The notes under the pieces: model-generated | What the model saw: the letters and a program-made list of their open reading frames with translations, nothing else | Database searches by the model: none | What the model was told of the DNA's origin: nothing | From: Capra hircus | Taxonomy: Eukaryota > Chordata > Mammalia > Artiodactyla > Bovidae | Reading direction: 5' to 3' | Length of the DNA stretch: 64,000 bases | Assembly: GCF_001704415.2 (NCBI RefSeq) | Contig: NW_017189807.1 | Span: 124,001-188,000, forward strand | Position numbers and translations under genes: made by a program | Part shown: positions 50,001 to 53,000 of the stretch, in pieces | Layout: each line of letters begins with the position of its first letter | How positions within the stretch are numbered: position 1 is the first letter of the stretch

Positions 50001-53000
50001 TGAATACCAATTATAGGTCAGATACTAGCTTATGAGTCTATAAAGACAATAAGACATCTTAGTTATTCTCCAAAAGTGAACAGTAAGTTTATCAGTCAAG
50101 GTCTTAGTAATAAATAAATGACTCACTTCAAGCATTTAACTGAAGATTATTTAATGAAGGAATTATGTATGGACCTAGGAGCCAGGTTTAAAGGAACTGA
50201 CAAGAATAGAAGCTGCTTCTACCTCTACCTAAAGGAGGAAGATGAGGCAAGATATCAGAGCCCTATGAGTGGTGAAACTAAAAGAGAGGCCATCTGATAT
50301 AAGCTATAATTATTTTTAAAAAAGTAAAAAAATCCTTGCCAGAATTGTAGGTGAGGCAGGGAAAATGTGAGGGCATAAATACCTCCTATCCTCTGATACC
50401 TTGCTGGCATCTCTCTGTGGTTGAACCAAATCAGAGGCAGAAGAGCAAGGAGCCTCAAGAAATCAGTCTGTAGAGGTTAGGACAGAGGAGAGCAGAGAAA
50501 GATGGCTATTGGATCTAAGTGACAAATGGATACCACCTATATAACACTAGGAGAAAGAGAAATGAAATATTGGGTTATTACCATATAGTATGGTAGATGC
50601 TTCAAGACAAGTCAGTACATGGTGCTAAGTAACATATGTTAAGGGGAACTAGCTGAGAATCAGCACTAGGAAAAATTTCTTGGAGAAATTGATGCCTCAT
50701 CTGGATTTCGAATGCAGAGAAGGGGATAGAAAAGATGAGTGCTGAAGAACTGATGCTTTTGATCTGTGGTGTTTGAGAAGACTCTTGAGAGTCCCTTGGA
50801 CTGCAAGGAGATCCAATCAGTCCATCCTAAAGGAGATCAGTTCTGGGTGTTCATTGGAAGGACTGATGCTGAAGCTGAAACTCCAATACTTTGGCTACCT
50901 GATGCGAAGAGCTAACTCACTGAAAAAGACCCTGATGGTGGGAGGGATTGAGGGCAGGAGAAAAAGAGGGCAACAGAGGATGAGATGGCTGGATGGCATC
51001 ACTGACTTGATGGATATGAGTTTGGGGAAACTCCAGGAGTTGGTGATGGACAGGGAGGCCTGGCGTGCTGTGATTCATGGGGTCGCAAAGAGTCAGATAC
51101 AACTGGGTGACTGAACTGAACTGAAAGGTGTAGAAATGAGTCAATATGGCAAGTAGTTAGGGATATCTAGAGTATAGGAGTACAGGACTAGAGGGGCAAG
51201 TGAGACCCAGGTAACTAACGTTCTTTTCTGGACATTTATTCTAGGGGTTGTTGTTGTTTAGTCCCGAAGTTTTTTCCAACTCTTTTGTGACCCATGGACT
51301 ATAGCTGGCCAGGCTCCTCTGTCCATGGGATTTCCCAGGCAAGAATACTGGAATGGGTTGCTCTTTACTTCTTCAGGGGATCTTCCTGACCCAGGGATCA
51401 AACCCACATATCCTGCATTGGCAGGCAGATTCTTTACCACTGAGCCACCAGGGAATCCATTCTAAAGGTTAGGCAGTTTGGTTAAAGGATTGATACCTAG
51501 GCAATGGTGTGAGTTGGCTTGCCCTTCACTAATTTTCCTTTGACTTAAGTTGAAAATAGCCTGGGGAAAAATGTGGGTATGGAAAAGGCAAGACCAGAGA
51601 CAGGGAGATCAGTTAGGTGTGGTGGCCATACAGGTAAGAAATGATGAGAGCCTGAGCTCAGACTTTGATGTTGGGAAGGAAAGGAAGAGATTTCCAAAGG
51701 TACTTAGAAATGCTCCAATGTGATTATCAAGTGGACATGTGTATTAGGGAAGAGGAAGAAATTTTGGAGCATTCCCAGTTTTTGACTGTAAGAGACAGAT
51801 GTCTGGATGAACAATTCATAGTTGATATAATGCAGGAGCATTAAAAAGCAAGAGACATTACTTTGCCAACAAAGGCAAGGTAATGTCCATATAGTCAAGG
51901 CTTGTCCATATAGTCAAGGCTATGGTTTTTCTATTAGTCATGCATGGATGTGAGAGTTGGACCATAAAGAAAGCTGAGCACCAAAGAATTGATGCTTTCA
52001 AACTATGGTGTTGGAGAAGACTCTTGAGAGTCCCTTGGACTGCAGGGAGATCAAACCAGCCAGTCCTAAAGGAAATCAGTCCTGAATATTCATGGGAAGG
52101 ACTGATGCTGAAGCTGAAGCTCCAATAGTTTGGCCACCTGATGCGAAGAACTGACTCATTGGAAAAGACCCTGATGCTGGAAAAGATTGAGGACAGGGAG
52201 GAGAAGGGGACGGCAGAGGATTAGATGGTTGTATGTTGTCACTGATTCAATGGACATGAGTTTGAGCAAGCTCTGGGATTTAGTGATGGACAGGGAAGCC
52301 TGGCGTGCTGCAGTCCATGGGGTCGCAGAGTCAGACACGACCAAGCGACTGAACTGAATAATGTGGGAAAAGGAATAGGTCTAGGTGAGCATGCTGTTTT
52401 TGCAGGGACTGTGGAATAGCCCAGGAATGATAACAGTAGACACTAGGAAATCCATGTGAATTTTATATTCAGTTTTGAAAAATGTGGATGTTGAAACTTT
52501 AATTGCCTTAACATTTTTGCTCTGATTGCCTCATATGGTTTCATGCACCTTGTTAATGGTTCACAGACTCTTCCTGTTTATTCTGTAGAGCTACTCAGCA
52601 AGGTGCATTTCTTTCCACAGTTCTGCCTTAGCCCTAGCTCAAACTTCCCTTTTAGGCCACTGCATCTTCTTTTAAAGTGCTTTCCCAGCCTCCAAGCCTT
52701 TTTCCCTCACACCTATACCAGAGAGTGATCTCCTTCGAATAAAGATCGTATCCCATCTAAAAAGCTTTGTTGGTTTTCTATTTCCAGTAGCATTGGGTCT
52801 CACAGCAGACTGCTGACACAGTCTTAGGATGTATATAAGTTGATCTTGATAATTATTAATAATTTGCAATAAAGTTTATACTTAAAATGTCCAGAAAATA
52901 CATTTTACTAATATGAGTATATTAACACATAAACGTCCTTCTGTGACAAAAATTGCAGCTTGTATTTAAAAGAGCCTTGTACCTGTTTGTCTTCTTTACT

